Position numbers and translations under genes: made by a program. Source: Isoptericola peretonis (lineage in GTDB: Bacteria; Actinomycetota; Actinomycetes; Actinomycetales; Cellulomonadaceae). From it: a stretch of 64,000 nt of DNA. Below, piece by piece: positions 37,388 to 46,195 of the stretch (position 1 is its first letter; every line of letters starts with the position of its first letter). The stretch covers positions 353,469-417,468 of the forward strand of contig JALQCY010000005.1 in assembly GCA_023241745.1 (NCBI GenBank), written 5' to 3'. Under the pieces are notes generated by a model. It saw nothing but the letters and a program-made list of their open reading frames with translations, was not told the origin of the DNA and did no database searches.

Positions 37388-38251
37388 TCATCCCTTCACG
37401 GCTCCCTGCAGGCCGTTCACGATGCGCTTCTGCATCGCGAGGAAGAACACCAGCGCAGGGATCATCGCCAGCGTCGTGAACGCGAACACGCCCGCGGTGT
37501 CGGCCGAGTGCTCCGAGGAGAAGTCGGCGACGCCCAGCGGCAGCGTCCGCATGTCGCCCTGCAGCAGCAGCAGCGGCAGGAGGTAGGCGTTCCAGGAGCC
37601 GACGAACGCCAGCACGCCGACCGTCACCATCCCGGGCCCGGACAGGGGCAGCAGGATCCGCCAGAAGAACCCGATCCGGCTGGCGCCGTCGAGCTGTGCC
37701 GCCTCCTCGAGCTCGGTGGGCAGCGCCTGGAGGAACGGCCGCAGGATCACCACGGTCATCGGCAGCGCGAAGGCCGCCTGCGGCAGCGCGACGCCCCACC
37801 AGGTGTTGCCCATCTGGTAGTTCTGCGTGATGAGGATGAACAGCGGGATGATCGCCACCGTCGCGGGGAACAGCAGGCCGATCACGAACACCATGAACAG
37901 CGCCTCGCGGCCCTTGAACCGGTACCGCGCCAGCGGGTAGGCGGCCATGATGCCGAAGACGACCACGACGGCGGTCGTCAGCACGGCGATGACCGACGAG
38001 TTGAGGAAGTAGCCCCAGAACGGCGAGTCCGGCGAGAGCACGCCGGCGTAGTTGGACCACACCCACGGGCTGGGCAGCCCGGCCGGGTCCTCCGCGAGCT
38101 GCGCGTTGGTGCGGAAGCCGCCGAGCACGCCGTACAGCACCGGCCCGAGGGTCACCGCCACCACGACGAGGGCGATCGCGTAGACCAGCGGGTTGCCGCC
38201 GGAGAACGACCTCTTGCGCCCGCTGCGGGTGGCTGTCGTCGTGGCGCTCAT
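37388..38251 (-). CDS. Carbohydrate ABC transporter permease (MalG type)
   Basis: The 287-residue CUT1-type permease has six hydrophobic segments and the EAA loop ELEEAAQLDGASRIGFFWRILLPLSGPG, which contacts the ATPase. It has the MalG-type C-terminus [19 protein letters not shown]. No ATPase gene is present in the operon, so it must borrow a shared MsiK-like ATPase, the norm for actinobacterial CUT1 systems. It overlaps the next permease by 4 bases. Confidence 0.92.
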   Translation of the reverse strand: MSATTTATRSGRKRSFSGGNPLVYAIALVVVAVTLGPVLYGVLGGFRTNAQLAEDPAGLPSPWVWSNYAGVLSPDSPFWGYFLNSSVIAVLTTAVVVVFGIMAAYPLARYRFKGREALFMVFVIGLLFPATVAIIPLFILITQNYQMGNTWWGVALPQAAFALPMTVVILRPFLQALPTELEEAAQLDGASRIGFFWRILLPLSGPGMVTVGVLAFVGSWNAYLLPLLLLQGDMRTLPLGVADFSSEHSADTAGVFAFTTLAMIPALVFFLAMQKRIVNGLQGAVKG

Positions 38252-39216
38252 CGACCGCCCTCCTTGCTGTCACGGCTCAGGATGAACTTCTGGTAGGCGA
38301 GCGCGAGCACCAGAGCGATGACGAACAGCACCACGGAGGCGGCGCCGGCGATGCCGAAGTTCTGCCGCTTGGTGCCCTCGTTGACGAGGAACGTGGCCAT
38401 CGTGGTGGTCGCGTTGGCGGGCCCGCCGCCGGTGAGGATCCACACCATGTCGAAGAGCTGGAGGGAGCCGATCATCGACAGGAAGCCCCAGGTCCGCATG
38501 GTCGGCCCCAGCAGCGGCACCGTGATGCGGCGCTGCACCTGCCACCAGGAGGCCCCGTCGAGCTGCGCGGCCTCGTACAGCTCGTCGGGCACGCCCTGCA
38601 GGCCGGCGAGGAACAGGATCACGGCCAGGCCGAGGTACTTCCAGGTGAGCACCACCAGCACGGTCCACAGCGCGTACTCGGGCGTGCCGAGGAAGCCCTG
38701 CTCCGGCCCCTGCAGGCCGACGGCGGCGAGCATCGTGTCGATCACGCCGTACTGCGGCTGGAGCAGCTGGAACCACACGACGCCGGCGATGACCTCCGCC
38801 AGCACGTACGGCACGAAGATGATGGTGCGCAGCAGACCCTGGCCCCACATCTTGCGGTTGAGCAGCAGGGCGATCGCGAGCCCGAGGGGCAGCTGCAGCA
38901 GGATCGAGCCCACCACGATGATCAGGTTGTGCACGACCGCGTCCGTGAAGACCTCGTTGGTCAGCACGGACACGTAGTTGCGCAGGCCGACGAAGTCGAC
39001 CATCGGCCCGAAGCCCTTCCACCTGTACAGCGACATCTGTACGGCGGTGGCGATCGGGACCACGACGAACGCGACCAGGAGCGCGAGGGCCGGCGTCACG
39101 AAGAGTGCGATCTCCGCCCGCTTGCGCCACACGGCGGCCTGGCCGCGACGCTCCGGACGGCGGTCCGCCGACCGTGCCTGGGCACGGTCGGCGGACCGGA
39201 CTGCGGTGTCCGTCAT
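38248..39216 (-). CDS. Carbohydrate ABC transporter permease (MalF type)
   Basis: The 322-residue CUT1 permease has a cytoplasmic N-terminus with basic residues (to about residue 30) and six helices. Its EAA loop is ELYEAAQLDGASWWQVQRRITVPLLGP. It pairs with the downstream MalG-type subunit to form the channel. The start is 7 bases from the stop of the solute-binding protein gene. Operon order (binding protein, MalF, MalG, hydrolase) is classical for beta-glucoside or cellobiose uptake. Confidence 0.92.
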   Translation of the reverse strand: MTDTAVRSADRAQARSADRRPERRGQAAVWRKRAEIALFVTPALALLVAFVVVPIATAVQMSLYRWKGFGPMVDFVGLRNYVSVLTNEVFTDAVVHNLIIVVGSILLQLPLGLAIALLLNRKMWGQGLLRTIIFVPYVLAEVIAGVVWFQLLQPQYGVIDTMLAAVGLQGPEQGFLGTPEYALWTVLVVLTWKYLGLAVILFLAGLQGVPDELYEAAQLDGASWWQVQRRITVPLLGPTMRTWGFLSMIGSLQLFDMVWILTGGGPANATTTMATFLVNEGTKRQNFGIAGAASVVLFVIALVLALAYQKFILSRDSKEGGR

Positions 39217-39223
39217 CGGTCGG

Positions 39224-40543
39224 TCACTGGTCCGCTTCCGCGGCGGACTGCACCGCGTCGACGACGTCCTGCGGGGTCGCCTCGCCGGCGAACTGGAGGG
39301 CGATCGCGTCGTTCATCGCGCCGCCGACCGACGCGCCGAGGAGCGTGTCCAGGTAGAGCTGGATCTCCGGGGCGTTGTCCCGCACGTCGAGCAGGCCGGC
39401 CAGCGCCGGGTCGGAGACGGAGGAGGACGCCGTCGCGTTGGTCGGCAGGCCCATGTCCAGCTCGGCAAACCCCTTCTGGGTCTCGTCGCTCAGCAGGAAC
39501 TCCGCGAACTCCACCGCGACGTCGGGCGCGTCCTTCGACACGGCCCACGCGTCGCCGCCGCCCATCTGGGCACCCTCGGTGCCCTGCTGCCCGTCGATCG
39601 ACGGGTACGGGAACCAGCCGGTGTCCTCGCCGAGGCCCTCACCGTTCTCCGTGAGGCCCTGCATGACGCCGGGCTCCCAGTGGCCGGCGAGCTCCATCGC
39701 GACCTTGCCCGAGGCGAGCAGGCCGGACGCCGAGCCCGGGCCCGTCTGCGCCGGGGTGGTGAGGAAGCCCTTGTTGAACGGCTCGGTGGCGATCAGCTCG
39801 TCGAGGGTCTCGCCCGCCTTGACGAAGCAGGGGTCCGAGTAGTCGACGTCGGCGATGGCGGCGTCGAGCGCGTCGGCGGAGCACTGCCGGACCACGTTGT
39901 AGTACCAGTAGTGCGCGGCGGGCCACTTCTCGCCCGCGCCCACGGAGGCGGGGGTGATGCCGGCGGCCTTGAGCTTGTCGACGACGTCGTACAGCTCGTC
40001 CATCGTGGTGGGGGCCTCGGTGATGCCCGCCTCCTCGAAGAGCGACTTGTTGTACCAGAAGCCGACGACGCCGATGGAGAACGGCAGGGCGTACGACGCG
40101 CCGTCCACCTGGAAGCCGGGCATGTACGTCTCGAGCTTGCTGATCGTGTCGGCCGCGGGCTCGGAGATGTCCTTGAGCAGGCCCGCCTCGACGTGGTCGG
40201 CGAGCTCGCCGCCACCGCGCTCCATGAACACGTCGGGCGCGTTGCCGCTCTGGAAGGCCGCGTCGAGCTTGGTCAGCATGTCGTCGTGCGCCATGGCGCT
40301 GACCTCGACGGTCACGCCCTCGTGCGACGCCTCGAAGTCGGCGGCCAGCTTGTCGTAGTACTCCTTGCCCTCACCGGTGTTGGAGTTGTGCCACCAGGTG
40401 ATGGTGCTGGCGTCGCCGGTGCTCTCGCCGTCGCCGCCCTGGTCGCCCGAGCCCTGTCCGGCGCAGGCGGCGGCCAGGAGCGCGACGGTGGTCCCGAGCG
40501 CGACCGCGGTCGTGCCGCGCATGATCCTCGTCCTCGTCATCAT
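39224..40543 (-). CDS. ABC sugar solute-binding lipoprotein
   Basis: The 439-residue protein has a signal peptide (MMTRTRIMRG then a hydrophobic core) and a cysteine at about residue 27 in ALLAAACAGQG. The -3 residue is Ala rather than Leu, so the lipobox is atypical. The mature part has the family 1 fold (ITWWHNSNTGEGKEYYDKLAADFEA, PDVFMERGGGELADHVEAG). ATG 40543 or 40540 both follow a GGGA-type ribosome site. A LacI operator and a TTGACG/CAGTCT promoter lie upstream. The ligand is inferred from the downstream beta-glucosidase. Confidence 0.9.
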   Translation of the reverse strand: MMTRTRIMRGTTAVALGTTVALLAAACAGQGSGDQGGDGESTGDASTITWWHNSNTGEGKEYYDKLAADFEASHEGVTVEVSAMAHDDMLTKLDAAFQSGNAPDVFMERGGGELADHVEAGLLKDISEPAADTISKLETYMPGFQVDGASYALPFSIGVVGFWYNKSLFEEAGITEAPTTMDELYDVVDKLKAAGITPASVGAGEKWPAAHYWYYNVVRQCSADALDAAIADVDYSDPCFVKAGETLDELIATEPFNKGFLTTPAQTGPGSASGLLASGKVAMELAGHWEPGVMQGLTENGEGLGEDTGWFPYPSIDGQQGTEGAQMGGGDAWAVSKDAPDVAVEFAEFLLSDETQKGFAELDMGLPTNATASSSVSDPALAGLLDVRDNAPEIQLYLDTLLGASVGGAMNDAIALQFAGEATPQDVVDAVQSAAEADQ

Positions 40544-40612
40544 CGATCCCTTGTCTTCGTCGACGGGCACGGCAGCGACGCTGCCGCGAGGTTGGGTGAA
40601 TGCCTGAGCACG

Positions 40613-40642
40613 AGACTGGCAGGCGACCCCGCTTCGCGTCAA
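40613..40642 (-). promoter_or_regulatory. Promoter of the ABC operon
   Basis: On the minus strand, TTGACG (40642-40637) and CAGTCT (40618-40613) are separated by 18 bases. The adjoining LacI-type operator overlaps the -35 region. Confidence 0.55.
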
Positions 40643-40660
40643 TCGTTGTCGATAACGATT
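40641..40660. promoter_or_regulatory. LacI-family operator
   Basis: AATCGTTGTC followed by GATAACGATT is a 20-bp dyad with one mismatch and a central CG, the hallmark of LacI-family sites. It lies between the divergent ABC operon and the LacI gene and overlaps the -35 of the operon promoter. Confidence 0.8.
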
Positions 40661-40738
40661 TCGACACTCCTCGCCCAGCGGTCCCCCGCGGCCGCGCAAC
40701 CACGTGATCGGCGCCCGCATGGCGCATACTGTCGACTC

Positions 40739-41785
40739 GTGAGCACCGCCGACCCGCCCGCCGCGGGCAACCCCGCCCGCGTCGTCGGGCGCGTCACCAT
40801 CTCCGACGTCGCCCGCATGGCCGGCGTGTCCGTGGCCACCGTGTCGAAGGTCGTGAACAACCGGTACGGCGTCGCGGCCGGCACCTCCGAGCGCGTGCTG
40901 GCGGTGGTCGAGGAGCTCGGCTACGAGTCCTCCCTGGTGGCCCGCAGCCTGCGCCGCACCAGCACCAACGTCATCGGCGTCCTGGTCGCCGAGTTCGAGC
41001 CCTACTCCACCGAGCTGCTCAAGGGCATCTCGGCCGCCGTCGACGGCACCGGCTACGAGCTGCTCGCCTACGCCGGCCGCACGGACGGCGGCGCGCAGAC
41101 CGGTTGGGAGCGACGGTCCCTGTCACGGCTCGCCGGCACCCTGGTGGACGCCGCGATCGTCGTGACGCCCACGATGGTGCTCTCCTCCGACTCCCCCGTG
41201 CCCGTGGTCGCCGTCGACCCGCACACCGGCCCCGAGGGCACGCCCACCGTCGACTCCGACAACACGACCGGCGCCCGCGAGGCCGTGGAGCACCTCATCG
41301 ACCTCGGGCACCGGCGCATCGCCCACCTGGGCGGCCGGCCGGACCTCGAGTCCGCCCGGCTGCGCGAGCTCGGCTACCGGCAGGCGCTCGAGGGCTCGGG
41401 CATCGCCGTCGACCCGCTGCTGATCAAGGTGGGCGGCTACCGGCCCGACCTGGCCGACGCCCCCGTCCGCACCCTGCTCGACCGGCCCGACCGGCCGACG
41501 GCCGTGTTCGCCGCCAACGACCTGTCGGCCATCCACGTGCTCCAGGTGGCGCAGGAGCTCGGGCTGCGGGTCCCCCAGGACCTGTCCGTCGTCGGTTTCG
41601 ACAACATCCCCGAGTCGTGGGGCAGTGCGCCCCCGCTCACGACGGTCGCTCAGCCGCTGCACCGCATGGGCGCCGAGGCGCTGCGCATGGTGCTCGACCT
41701 CCTCGAGGGCACCGCCCGCGAGCGCCACCTCCGCCTGCCCACCTCGCTCGTGGTCCGCGCCTCCACGGCGCCCCCGCCGAGGTAG
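40739..41785 (+). CDS. LacI family transcriptional regulator
   Basis: The 348-residue regulator begins with a LacI helix-turn-helix (TISDVARMAGVSVATVSKVV, about 20-70) and the hinge helix SSLVARSLRRTSTNVIG. The periplasmic-binding-protein-like sugar domain (about 80-340) has VFAANDLSAIHVLQVAQELG and VVGFDNIPES. It should repress the divergent sugar ABC/GH3 operon through the dyad at 40641-40660. GTG 40739 is chosen since TACTGT (40727-40732) lies 6 bases upstream and the helix-turn-helix follows at the normal distance. Confidence 0.9.
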   Translation: MSTADPPAAGNPARVVGRVTISDVARMAGVSVATVSKVVNNRYGVAAGTSERVLAVVEELGYESSLVARSLRRTSTNVIGVLVAEFEPYSTELLKGISAAVDGTGYELLAYAGRTDGGAQTGWERRSLSRLAGTLVDAAIVVTPTMVLSSDSPVPVVAVDPHTGPEGTPTVDSDNTTGAREAVEHLIDLGHRRIAHLGGRPDLESARLRELGYRQALEGSGIAVDPLLIKVGGYRPDLADAPVRTLLDRPDRPTAVFAANDLSAIHVLQVAQELGLRVPQDLSVVGFDNIPESWGSAPPLTTVAQPLHRMGAEALRMVLDLLEGTARERHLRLPTSLVVRASTAPPPR

Positions 41786-41786
41786 T

Positions 41787-42494
41787 TCAGCGCCCGCGCC
41801 CGTGCCGGCGCTCCGGCTCGCGCGGGCCGCGGCGGGCGAGATAGCGCTGGCGCAGCCGCACGACGACGAACCACAGGACCAGCAGGCCGATGACGACGAG
41901 CACGGCGTTCGAGATGATGCCGCTCCACTGCTCGAGCACGGGCTCGATGGCGGGGCCGAAGGCGTAGCCCAGCCCCACCCAGATGCCGTTCCACACGCCG
42001 GAGCCGATGGCGGTGTACAGGGTGAACGACCAGAACGGCATCCGCTCGATGCCCGCGGGGATCGAGATGAAGCTGCGCACCAGCGGCACGCAGCGCCCCA
42101 CCAGCACGGCCACGCGCCCCCACTTCGCGAAGAACGCCTCCGCCTTGTCGAAGTCGGTGCCGTCCATCAGCGGGACGGCGTCCACGATGGCGCGCGTGCG
42201 GTCGCGCCCGAGCAGGCGACCGAGGTACCACCAGACCCACGCGCCGACGACGGCGCCGAGCGTGGCGGCGAGGATCGCCAGCCAGGCGTTCATCTGCCCG
42301 TCGTAGGCGAGGAAGCCCGCCGCGGGCAGGACGGCCTCGGAGGGGATGGGCGGGACGAACGTCTCGACCAGGACGGCGGCGCCCACCCCGACCTCGCCGA
42401 GGGTGGTCATCAGGCCGAGGACCCAGCCGATGAAGCCGTCGTAGTCCTCCGCCGGGTTCGTCGTGGACGTGGCCAGGGCCACGACCCGGCTCAC
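41787..42494 (-). CDS. DedA family membrane protein
   Basis: The 235-residue protein has about five hydrophobic segments. It carries the DedA signature VETFVPPIPSEAVLPAAGFLA near residue 45, the conserved Gly-Arg region FAKWGRVAVLVGRCVPLVRSFISIPAG, and Pro-rich cytoplasmic ends. DedA proteins act as lipid (undecaprenyl phosphate or PE) transporters in several bacteria. GTG 42494 overlaps the cutC stop by 4 bases. It converges with the LacI gene with only one base between stops. Confidence 0.88.
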   Translation of the reverse strand: MSRVVALATSTTNPAEDYDGFIGWVLGLMTTLGEVGVGAAVLVETFVPPIPSEAVLPAAGFLAYDGQMNAWLAILAATLGAVVGAWVWWYLGRLLGRDRTRAIVDAVPLMDGTDFDKAEAFFAKWGRVAVLVGRCVPLVRSFISIPAGIERMPFWSFTLYTAIGSGVWNGIWVGLGYAFGPAIEPVLEQWSGIISNAVLVVIGLLVLWFVVVRLRQRYLARRGPREPERRHGRGR

Positions 42495-43294
42495 GGCGTC
42501 GCCCCGGCGTCGAGGGCGGCGCGGGTGGCGGCGACCACCTCGGGGTCGGTGACGTCGTAGCCGCTGACGCCGCCGCCCCCGGGGCCGCCGTCGGCGACCA
42601 CGGTGCGTCGTGCGGACAGGTGCACGGCGTGCACGCCGGCACCGACGAGGGCGGGCACGTCCTGCACGCGGACGCCGCCACCGGCCATGATCTCGACGCC
42701 GAGCTCGCGGCCGCGCTCGGCGAGCGCGCCCAGCACGTCGAGCGCCTCGCCCGCGCGGGGCGCACCTCCGGAGGTGAGGACGCGGCGCACGCCCGCCTCG
42801 GCGAGCGTGTCGAGGACCTCGACCGGCCGGGAGACCTGGTCGATCGCCCGGTGGAAGGTGACGACGGCGCCGCCCGCCGCGGCGACGAACGCCGCGAGCG
42901 CCACGGCGTCGACCTCGCCCGCCGGCGTCAGGGCACCGACGACGACGCCGTCCGCGCCCGCGTCGAGGACCGCGCGCACGTCGCGCACCTGCACGTCGAC
43001 CTCCACGGGGTCGAACACGAAGCCGCCCGCGCGGGGGCGCACCAGCACGTGGACCCCGACGCCGGTGCCCGCCAGCGCGTCGGCCACGGCGGCGACCGTC
43101 CCGACCGAGGGGGTGAGACCACCGGTCCCGGCGAGCGCCGCGCACAGCTCGAGCCGGTCGGCGCCACCGGCCGCGGCGACGCGGGCCCCGGCGACGTCCT
43201 GCACGGCGATCTCGAGGGCGACGCCCTGCGGGGCGCGGAGAACGGGCCGGCGAACCGGCTCGTGGACGGGTTCTGTCGAGCTGTCGGCAGTCAC
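42491..43294 (-). CDS. cutC: CutC family copper homeostasis protein
   Basis: The 267-residue TIM-barrel protein has LEIAVQDVAGARVAAAGGADRLELCAAL (CutC signature), VHVLVRPRAGGFVF and ADGVVVGALTPAGEVD. CutC has been linked to copper tolerance, but the biochemical role is unresolved. GTG 43294 follows TAGACT (43302-43307) by 7 bases. It overlaps dedA downstream, so they form a two-gene operon with no obvious functional connection. No copper efflux gene is nearby. Confidence 0.88.
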   Translation of the reverse strand: MTADSSTEPVHEPVRRPVLRAPQGVALEIAVQDVAGARVAAAGGADRLELCAALAGTGGLTPSVGTVAAVADALAGTGVGVHVLVRPRAGGFVFDPVEVDVQVRDVRAVLDAGADGVVVGALTPAGEVDAVALAAFVAAAGGAVVTFHRAIDQVSRPVEVLDTLAEAGVRRVLTSGGAPRAGEALDVLGALAERGRELGVEIMAGGGVRVQDVPALVGAGVHAVHLSARRTVVADGGPGGGGVSGYDVTDPEVVAATRAALDAGATP

Positions 43295-43407
43295 GGCGGC
43301 GAGTCTACGGGGGCGGATGTGTGCGCCACCGGTGCGGCCTGTGACGGCCCGGAGGACGGCGTCGGGCCCGTCTCGAGGTGGCCTCGGAGGGGTGGCAGGA
43401 TCGCGGG

Positions 43408-43695
43408 GTGCCCTCCTACCGCGTGAGCCTCGCCGTCGGCCTGCTGCAGCCGGGAGTCGACCCCGCGGACGTGCTGCCGGCCGCCGCGGACGCGGCCCGC
43501 GAGCTCGTGACCGTCGAGGCGTACGACGTCGGCGTCGTCCGCGGGCGGGCCCGGGTCACGGTGCGTTTCACCGCCGACGACGACGCCGCCGCCCATCGCG
43601 TCGCCGACGCCGTCCACGACCGGGTGGACGCGCTGGCGGACACGTTCGGCGGCACGCTCACCCGGCGGTGGGGCGCCCGGTGGCAGCCGGCCTGA
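43408..43695 (+). CDS. Small hypothetical protein
   Basis: This 95-residue protein (VPSYRVSLAVGLLQPGVDPA at the start) has an alternating beta-alpha pattern resembling a ferredoxin-like fold, with no catalytic residues I can assign. GTG 43408 follows CAGGAT (43396-43401) by 6 bases, fitting a leaderless message. It is divergent from cutC and converges with the DUF1269 gene. Unknown function. Confidence 0.55.
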   Translation: MPSYRVSLAVGLLQPGVDPADVLPAAADAARELVTVEAYDVGVVRGRARVTVRFTADDDAAAHRVADAVHDRVDALADTFGGTLTRRWGARWQPA

Positions 43696-43747
43696 CCCCA
43701 GCGGTCGGGCCTGCCAGGATCTCGTCCTGACAGGCCCGGCCGGCGAC

Positions 43748-44233
43748 TCACTGACCGAAGGCCTCCAGCAGGTTCCGGCGCTCGGCGTCGGTCAGGTTGG
43801 TGCTCACGAGCGTCGCCTGGACGCCGTGGAGGCGCTCGGCCAGGCGGTCGGGGTCGATCGGCTCGGTGACGACGAACAGCGCCGACGTGCCGGGCACGAT
43901 CTCCTTCTTCATCGTGTCGAGGTCCTTCGCGGTGATGCCCACGTCGGACAGGGACTTCGAGATGCCGGCGATGGCGGCGCCCGCAGCGGCGCCCAGGATC
44001 GGCAGGAAGAACAGGGCGCCCAGGAGCAGCCCCCAGAACGCTCCCCACCCCGACGCCTTCGCCGTGTCGTCGTGCTCACCGTGGGTGCTCGGCTTCTTCG
44101 CGCCCTCGGGCCAGCTCACGACCGCGTGGTCGATGACCTTCACCAGGCCGTCCGCCTCGCCGCCCTTGACGGCCTTGAGGGCGCGGTCGGCCGCGCCCGG
44201 GTCCTCGAACTTCCAGACCGTGAAATTCGCCAT
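43748..44233 (-). CDS. DUF1269-type membrane protein
   Basis: The 161-residue protein has a start resembling a ferredoxin-like domain (FTVWKFEDPGAADRALKAV), then a glycine-rich transmembrane hairpin (WGAFWGLLLGALFFLPILGAAAGAAIAGI), then a second domain ending AERRNLLEAFGQ. This is the DUF1269 layout, common in stress-linked membrane proteins of actinobacteria. Function unknown. GTG/ATG ambiguity is small, since ATG 44233 begins the domain. It is divergent from pgi across 102 bases. Confidence 0.82.
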   Translation of the reverse strand: MANFTVWKFEDPGAADRALKAVKGGEADGLVKVIDHAVVSWPEGAKKPSTHGEHDDTAKASGWGAFWGLLLGALFFLPILGAAAGAAIAGISKSLSDVGITAKDLDTMKKEIVPGTSALFVVTEPIDPDRLAERLHGVQATLVSTNLTDAERRNLLEAFGQ

Positions 44234-44335
44234 TCGTCGCTCCCTCCGGGGGCCGGGCCCGTTCCCGGCTGATCGTCATCCTGGCAGCGTGGGCAGGTCG
44301 CGCAACCGGACCCGGCGGTCAGTACCGTGGGGCCC

Positions 44336-46054
44336 ATGACCTCCTCCCCCGTCGATCCCACCACCACGGCCTCCTGGGGCGACCTCTACGGCCACTACCA
44401 GGAGTTCCAGGGCGACCTGCGCGGCTGGTTCGCGGCCGACCCGGGGCGCGCCGAGCGCATGACGCACGTCGCGGGCGACCTGCACGTCGACCTCTCGAAG
44501 AACCTCGCGACGGACGAGACGCTGGGCCTGCTGGTCCGGCTCGCGCACGAGGTGCGCCTGCCCGAGCGCATCGAGGCGATGTTCACCGGCGAGCACATCA
44601 ACGCGACGGAGGACCGCGCCGTCCTGCACACCGCGCTGCGCCGCGCCCCCGGCGCGCAGCCGCCGCTGGTGGTGGACGGGCAGGACGTCGACGCGGACGT
44701 GCAGGCCGAGCTCGACAAGGTCGGCGCGTTCGCCGACGAGGTGCGGACCGGGGCGTGGTCGGGCATCACCGGCAAGCCCGTGCGCACGGTGGTGAACATC
44801 GGCATCGGCGGCTCCGACCTCGGGCCGGTCATGGTGTACGAGGCGCTGAAGCCGTACGGCCGCACGGGCAGCGACGCCCTCGAGGTGCGGTTCGTCTCCA
44901 ACATCGACCCCACCGACGTCGCGCAGAAGACGGCGGACCTCGACCCGGAGACCACGCTGTTCATCGTCGCCTCCAAGACGTTCGGCACGCTGGAGACGCT
45001 GACCAACGCCCGCCTCGCCCGGGCGTGGCTGTGGGAGCGGCTGATCGCCGCAGGCGCCATCGAGGACGACGACGACGCCAAGCAGGCCGCCGTCAAGGCG
45101 CACTTCGTGGCCGTGTCCACGGCCCTGGACAAGGTGGCGGACTTCGGCATCGACCCGGCGAACGCCTTCGGGTTCTGGGACTGGGTGGGCGGCCGCTACT
45201 CGGTGGACTCCGCCATCGGCACGTCGCTGGCGATCGCCTTCGGCCCCGACGTCTTCCGCGAGCTCCTCGCCGGCTTCCGCACCGTCGACGAGCACTTCCG
45301 CAGCACGCCGCTCGAGGCCAACGTGCCCGTCCTCATGGGCATGCTGAACGTCTGGTACGTCAACTTCCTCGGCGCCCACACGCACGCCGTGCTGCCGTAC
45401 GCGCAGCAGCTGCACCGCTTCCCCGCCTACCTGCAGCAGCTCACGATGGAGTCCAACGGCAAGTCGGTGCGCTGGGACGGCACCCCCGTCACCACGCAGA
45501 CGGGCGAGATCTTCTGGGGAGAGCCCGGCACCAACGGCCAGCACGCCTTCTACCAGCTCATCCACCAGGGCACGCGGCTCATCCCGGCGGACTTCATCGC
45601 CGTCGCCACCCCGGCCTACCCGCTGACCGACACCGAGGGCGACGGCAAGGCCGTGGCCCCCGGCGCGGACGTGCACGAGCTGTTCCTCGCCAACTTCTTC
45701 GCCCAGACCAAGGCGCTCGCCTTCGGCAAGACGGCGGAGGAGGTGCGCGCCGAGGGCACGCCCGAGGAGATCGTCCCCGCCCGCGTCTTCTCGGGGAACC
45801 GGCCGACGACGTCGATCCTCGCACCGGCGCTCACGCCGTCCGTGCTCGGCCAGCTCGTCGCGCTGTACGAGCACATCACCTTCGTGCAGGGCGTGGTCTG
45901 GGGCATCGACAGCTTCGACCAGTGGGGCGTGGAGCTGGGCAAGAAGCTCGCCCTCGAGGTCGCGCCCGCCGTCTCGGGCGACGACGCCGCCCTGGCCGCG
46001 CAGGACTCCTCGACCCAGGCGCTCATCCGCTACTACCGGGAGCACCGCGCCTGA
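44336..46054 (+). CDS. pgi: Glucose-6-phosphate isomerase
   Basis: The 572-residue isomerase has [35 protein letters not shown] and the C-terminal [22 protein letters not shown] signature of PGI. The glutamate in the MESNGKSV segment is the expected catalytic base. The enzyme interconverts glucose-6-phosphate and fructose-6-phosphate. ATG 44336 follows TACCGT (44323-44328) by 7 bases without a ribosome site. GTG 44327 is in frame but inside that hexamer. A 15-bp inverted repeat lies 34 bases after the stop. Confidence 0.95.
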   Translation: MTSSPVDPTTTASWGDLYGHYQEFQGDLRGWFAADPGRAERMTHVAGDLHVDLSKNLATDETLGLLVRLAHEVRLPERIEAMFTGEHINATEDRAVLHTALRRAPGAQPPLVVDGQDVDADVQAELDKVGAFADEVRTGAWSGITGKPVRTVVNIGIGGSDLGPVMVYEALKPYGRTGSDALEVRFVSNIDPTDVAQKTADLDPETTLFIVASKTFGTLETLTNARLARAWLWERLIAAGAIEDDDDAKQAAVKAHFVAVSTALDKVADFGIDPANAFGFWDWVGGRYSVDSAIGTSLAIAFGPDVFRELLAGFRTVDEHFRSTPLEANVPVLMGMLNVWYVNFLGAHTHAVLPYAQQLHRFPAYLQQLTMESNGKSVRWDGTPVTTQTGEIFWGEPGTNGQHAFYQLIHQGTRLIPADFIAVATPAYPLTDTEGDGKAVAPGADVHELFLANFFAQTKALAFGKTAEEVRAEGTPEEIVPARVFSGNRPTTSILAPALTPSVLGQLVALYEHITFVQGVVWGIDSFDQWGVELGKKLALEVAPAVSGDDAALAAQDSSTQALIRYYREHRA

Positions 46055-46088
46055 GACCTGGACCGGGGTGGGGCGGGGCCCGGCCCCT

Positions 46089-46133
46089 CGACGGCACCGG
46101 TGGCGCACGCGACGTACACCACCGGTGCCGTCG
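46089..46133. terminator. Long perfect inverted repeat after pgi
   Basis: The 15-bp arms CGACGGCACCGGTGG and CCACCGGTGCCGTCG surround a 15-base loop. It lies between the pgi stop (46054) and the stressosome operon start (46196). It may terminate pgi, regulate the next operon, or both. No T-tract follows. Confidence 0.5.
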
Positions 46134-46195
46134 CTGCGTACACTGACCCCGCGGTCGAGCAGACGGCCCGCCTCACCCTTCCGGAAGGAATCGCG

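Noticed and set aside
34905-38273. A 1122-residue permease-hydrolase fusion
   Set aside because: The permease reads in another frame and ends at 37388; the GH3 gene has its own ribosome site at GTG 37373.
40544-40720. N-terminal extension of the sugar-binding lipoprotein to 40720
   Set aside because: It would run through the operator and promoter and place the signal peptide internally.
46089-46133. Inverted repeat as a mobile-element terminal repeat
   Set aside because: There is only one copy, no transposase nearby and no target duplication; terminator or operator is simpler.
46100-46195. Earlier ATG at 46100 for the RsbR-like gene
   Set aside because: It lies inside the inverted repeat and lacks a ribosome site; ATG 46196 has a good one.
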